This document shows, in pieces, positions 61,328 to 64,000 of a stretch of DNA of 64,000 bases; the first letter of the stretch is position 1; each line of letters begins with the position of its first letter. The translations under genes and the position numbers were made by a program. The notes under the pieces are model-generated. The model did not search any database. It had not been told where the DNA came from and saw nothing but the letters and a program-made list of their open reading frames with translations. The DNA comes from Herbaspirillum aquaticum (GTDB lineage Bacteria > Pseudomonadota > Gammaproteobacteria > Burkholderiales > Burkholderiaceae_D), in contig NZ_NJGV01000018.1 in assembly GCF_002213425.1 (NCBI RefSeq), forward strand, positions 62,001 through 126,000, written 5' to 3'.

Positions 61328-62614
61328 ATGGCGTTGGCGACCCAGTGTCCGCACTGCCTGACCATCTTCAGGGTCGCCAGCGACCAGCTCAAACTGCGCG
61401 GCGGACTGGTCCGCTGCGGCAATTGCCGCCAGGTCTTCAACGGTAACGAATTCCTGGTCGAGCCCAGCGTGGCCGACGGCCACTACCAGCCGGCAGCGGG
61501 CAGCAAGGCCCAGGCCGGGATGGCCACACCGGCGTTTGCGCCGGCACCTTCGCCTTCATCCGTCCCGACCGCCCCCGCAAATAGCCCCTATGAACAAGCT
61601 GGCGCACCGCTGGCCACGCAACGGCCTGCTTTCGTTCCCCCTGCGCAAGCGCCCGTCCCTGAGGTGAACATTCCTGCGCCGCAGCCGACTGCGGTCGCCG
61701 CGCCTGCCCCTGCAGCGCCATCCGCCCCCTTGCCTGCTGCCATCCCGGTCATTGCCGAGCCCAAGGTGTTCCGCTCGCCAGCCAGTCCGGGTTACCTCCC
61801 CGACCTCGGCGCAAACTTCAAAGCGGCTGCGCCTGTGGACAAGACAAGTCCGGAAGAAGAGACCCGCCCTCCGATGACACCGGAAGAGGATGCCCCCGAC
61901 AGCGGCGCGCTGCTGCTCCGCTCGTCGGCCGAGTCCGACGGGATCGCCGCGCCGCCCGAGGTGGCCGCCGTCTTCCGCATGGACGACGAGCCGGTGTTGC
62001 ATGATGTGGCCGGGGACAAGGACAGCATCCGCGCCGATGGCGAGGAGGCCGGCACGCAAGAGGCGCAGGACGACGACGATCCCGCCGACGAGCCCGGCTT
62101 CGTCAAGCGCGCCGAGCGCCGCGCGCGCATCAGCCAGGTCATGAAGATGGTGATGATGGTGCTGGCCGGTGTGATGGTGCCGGTGCTGCTGCTGCAATCG
62201 CTGTATTACTGGCGCAATCCGCTGGCGGCCTCCGCACCGCAGCTGCGACCCATGCTCAACGGCATGTGTGTGGCCTTGCATTGCACCGTGGGCCTGCCCA
62301 CCGACATCGAACGCCTCTCGCTGGAATCCAACGAGCTGCAGGTGGTGCCGCCCAACCAGAACGTCTATGCGCTCTCGCTGGTGATGCGCAATCGCGCTAC
62401 CAGCGCCCAGGCCTGGCCGCATATCGAGCTCACGCTCAACAATGACGACGAGAAGGCGGTGGTACGCCGCGTTTTCCGCCCGCGCGACTACCTGGCCGAC
62501 CCGGCCCAGGTCGACCGCGGTATCGCACCCGAGAGCGAGCAGCAGATCAAGCTCAACTTCGAGCTCAAGGATGCGCTGGTCTCGGGGTATCGCATTTATC
62601 TCTTCTATCCGTGA
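61328..62614 (+). CDS. Zinc-ribbon and DUF3426 membrane protein
   Basis: A 428-residue protein. An N-terminal MJ0042-type zinc ribbon has Cys7, Cys10, Cys30 and Cys33. A Pro/Ala-rich then acidic linker runs to about 265, followed by one membrane span (about 275-297, MVMMVLAGVMVPVLLLQSLYY). The C-terminal DUF3426 domain follows (about 315-428). It starts three bases after prmA; prmA-DUF3426 is a recurrent pair in Betaproteobacteria. Function unknown. Confidence 0.9.
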   Translation: MALATQCPHCLTIFRVASDQLKLRGGLVRCGNCRQVFNGNEFLVEPSVADGHYQPAAGSKAQAGMATPAFAPAPSPSSVPTAPANSPYEQAGAPLATQRPAFVPPAQAPVPEVNIPAPQPTAVAAPAPAAPSAPLPAAIPVIAEPKVFRSPASPGYLPDLGANFKAAAPVDKTSPEEETRPPMTPEEDAPDSGALLLRSSAESDGIAAPPEVAAVFRMDDEPVLHDVAGDKDSIRADGEEAGTQEAQDDDDPADEPGFVKRAERRARISQVMKMVMMVLAGVMVPVLLLQSLYYWRNPLAASAPQLRPMLNGMCVALHCTVGLPTDIERLSLESNELQVVPPNQNVYALSLVMRNRATSAQAWPHIELTLNNDDEKAVVRRVFRPRDYLADPAQVDRGIAPESEQQIKLNFELKDALVSGYRIYLFYP

Positions 62615-62750
62615 GACGAACTCATCACGACTGATCGTCACCGATCATCACTTCCCGGCCTGACCACGAAACGACTTGCACCAGCTTCGGACTGCACACC
62701 GCTTTTCTTCTACAATGCGGCATCGTCCACTCACTTGTCACGACCACGCC

Positions 62751-63686
62751 ATGAGCTCCCTGATCTGCGGTTCCCTCGCTTACGACAACATCATGCAATA
62801 CGAGGGCCGCTTCGCTGAAGCCCTGCTGGCCGACCAGTTGCACAAGGTCAATGTCTCCTTCCTGGTGCCCACCATGCGCCGCGAGTTCGGCGGCTGCGCG
62901 GGCAACATCGCCTACAACCTCAAGCTGCTGGGCGGCGAACCCATCGTGATGGCCACCGTCGGCCTGGACAGCGCACCCTACATGGAGCGTTTTGCAGCAC
63001 TGGACATCTCGACCCGATGCGTGCGCCAGATCGAGTCCTCGTTCACCGCGCAGTGCTTCATCACCACCGATGCCGACAGCAACCAGATCACCGCCTTCCA
63101 CCCCGGTGCCATGACCTGGTCGCACGAGAACAAGGTCGCTGACGCCGGCGCGGTCAAGTTCGCCATCGTCGCCCCCGATGGCCGTGACGGCATGCTGCAG
63201 CACGCGCAGCAGGCGGCTGAACTGAATATCCCGCTGATCTTCGATCCGGGCCAGGGCATGCCGATGTTCGATGGCAATGACCTCAAGAACTTCATCGACC
63301 TGGCCACCTATGTGGCCGTCAATGATTACGAAGCCGAGCTGCTGACCGCGCGCACCGGTCTGTCGCTGGCGCAGATCGCCGAGCGCGTCACGGCCCTGGT
63401 GGTCACGCGCGGCGAACTGGGTGCCGACATCTTCGTGGGCGGCAAGCACCACGCCATCCCCTGCGTTCCGGCCGACAAGATCGCCGACCCGACCGGCTGC
63501 GGCGATGCCTTCCGCGCCGGCATGCTGCATGGCCTCACCGAAGGCTATGACTGGGAAACCACCGGCCGCCTGGCCAGCCTGATGGGCTCCATCAAGATCG
63601 CTTCGCAGGGTCCGCAGAACCACGCGCCGTCCAAGGCGGAGATCGAGGAGCGCTTCCACAAGGCCTTCGGTTATCGTTTCAGCTGA
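62751..63686 (+). CDS. PfkB-family kinase (adenosine kinase-like)
   Basis: A 311-residue sugar/nucleoside kinase. It begins MSSLICGSLAYDNIM, with GGCAGNIAYNLKLLGGEPI as the substrate-side signature and DPTGCGDAFRAGML as the catalytic signature (the Asp of GCGD is the base). The pattern suits the bacterial adenosine kinase-like branch. As in the kinase at 4970, GCGD replaces GAGD. The start at 62751 is by homology; frame further upstream is unlikely to be coding. Confidence 0.85.
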   Translation: MSSLICGSLAYDNIMQYEGRFAEALLADQLHKVNVSFLVPTMRREFGGCAGNIAYNLKLLGGEPIVMATVGLDSAPYMERFAALDISTRCVRQIESSFTAQCFITTDADSNQITAFHPGAMTWSHENKVADAGAVKFAIVAPDGRDGMLQHAQQAAELNIPLIFDPGQGMPMFDGNDLKNFIDLATYVAVNDYEAELLTARTGLSLAQIAERVTALVVTRGELGADIFVGGKHHAIPCVPADKIADPTGCGDAFRAGMLHGLTEGYDWETTGRLASLMGSIKIASQGPQNHAPSKAEIEERFHKAFGYRFS

Positions 63687-63754
63687 TGTAATCCGGGCTT
63701 CCGGTACAGCGCACAGCGCAATGCCGGCAGCAAGACCTGACCAGGAGATCTGCG

Positions 63755-64000
63755 ATGATGAGCCCTTCCAAGTTTGCCTTGCCTGCTGATGTGCGCGTTC
63801 GCCTGCGCCGCTGGTCTGCCGCCTCACTCCTGCTGGGTGCGGCGCTGTGTTCGCAGTCCGCGCTGGCGGCCTTGAAACCGGGAGACAAGGCCCCCGAATT
63901 CTCGGCCCCGAGTTCACTGGGCGGACAGGTCTCGACCTTTTCACTCTCGCAGGCCCTGAAGAAGGGACCCGTGGTGCTGTACTTCTACCCGGCTGCCTTC
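63755..64000 (+). CDS. Exported peroxiredoxin (AhpC/TSA family), partial
   Basis: The first 82 residues are in the window. A signal peptide with a long basic start (RVRLRRW) and a hydrophobic core ends at about SALA-A39. The mature part begins LKPGDKAPEFSAPSSLGGQVSTFSL and reaches VVLYFYPAAF, the strand just before the expected peroxidatic Cys, which lies outside the window. AGGAG at 63743-63747 sets the start. Confidence 0.85.
   Translation, partial: MMSPSKFALPADVRVRLRRWSAASLLLGAALCSQSALAALKPGDKAPEFSAPSSLGGQVSTFSLSQALKKGPVVLYFYPAAF

Overview
The window reads as chromosomal DNA of a Betaproteobacterium of the Oxalobacteraceae/Burkholderiales, most like Herbaspirillum. This rests on high-GC coding, the dusB-fis-purH arrangement, ruvCAB, tyrS divergent from an M23 peptidase and anmK, and aroQ-accB-accC-prmA. 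I assign it by recognition of gene order and protein families, not by a search. I see no rRNA, tRNA, CRISPR array, intact insertion sequence or replication origin.

Layout. 1-5875: a polyol (sorbitol/mannitol-type) uptake locus. A HAD hydrolase (cut by the window edge), two ABC permeases and a binding protein lie on the minus strand. They are divergent from a SorC-type regulator and a PfkB sugar kinase. The shared promoter region holds four symmetrically placed GCAAAT boxes. 6059-13645: a J-domain protein, an RBBP9-like hydrolase, an Lrp regulator, uvrD, an exported chorismate mutase, an MFS carrier and dps. 13816-16946: an island with visibly lower GC in its second half. It carries an orphan SHH-type nuclease toxin module, three tandem paralogous putative immunity genes and, at its edge, a cloverleaf-forming inverted repeat. 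16969-21682: the thiamin operon thiC-S-G-D-E behind a TPP riboswitch. 21793-22486: a PIN/Phd toxin-antitoxin pair with a perfect palindromic operator. 22613-30812: valS, small metabolic genes and ruvA-ruvB, with ruvC further on. 30849-35355: a light/DNA-repair cluster of two photolyase/cryptochrome-family proteins, a DCC (DUF393) protein and a DUF2256 zinc-ribbon, divergent from a LitR-like MerR regulator. 35511-36339: a frameshifted membrane-protein gene overlapping a DUF1493 gene. 36444-39560: purH, fis, dusB. 39722-41119: hipBA with a badly damaged hipA and an intact operator. 41157-64000: housekeeping genes for translation (tyrS, dtd, prmA), cell wall (M23, anmK, mtgA, mpl), aromatic and quinone synthesis (aroE, ubiC, aroQ), fatty acid synthesis (accBC), Mg2+ transport (corA), RNA turnover (RNB), thiol redox and a PfkB kinase. 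The window ends inside an exported peroxiredoxin.

How it works together. The backbone is a conserved housekeeping chromosome segment. Accessory modules (toxin/immunity island, VapBC-like pair, photolyase cluster, DUF1493 module, hipBA) sit between otherwise neighbouring backbone genes. Several accessory genes are broken: hipA has an internal deletion plus frameshift, the gene upstream of DUF1493 is frameshifted, and the region upstream of the SHH toxin is split between two frames. This suggests gain and decay at preferred gaps.
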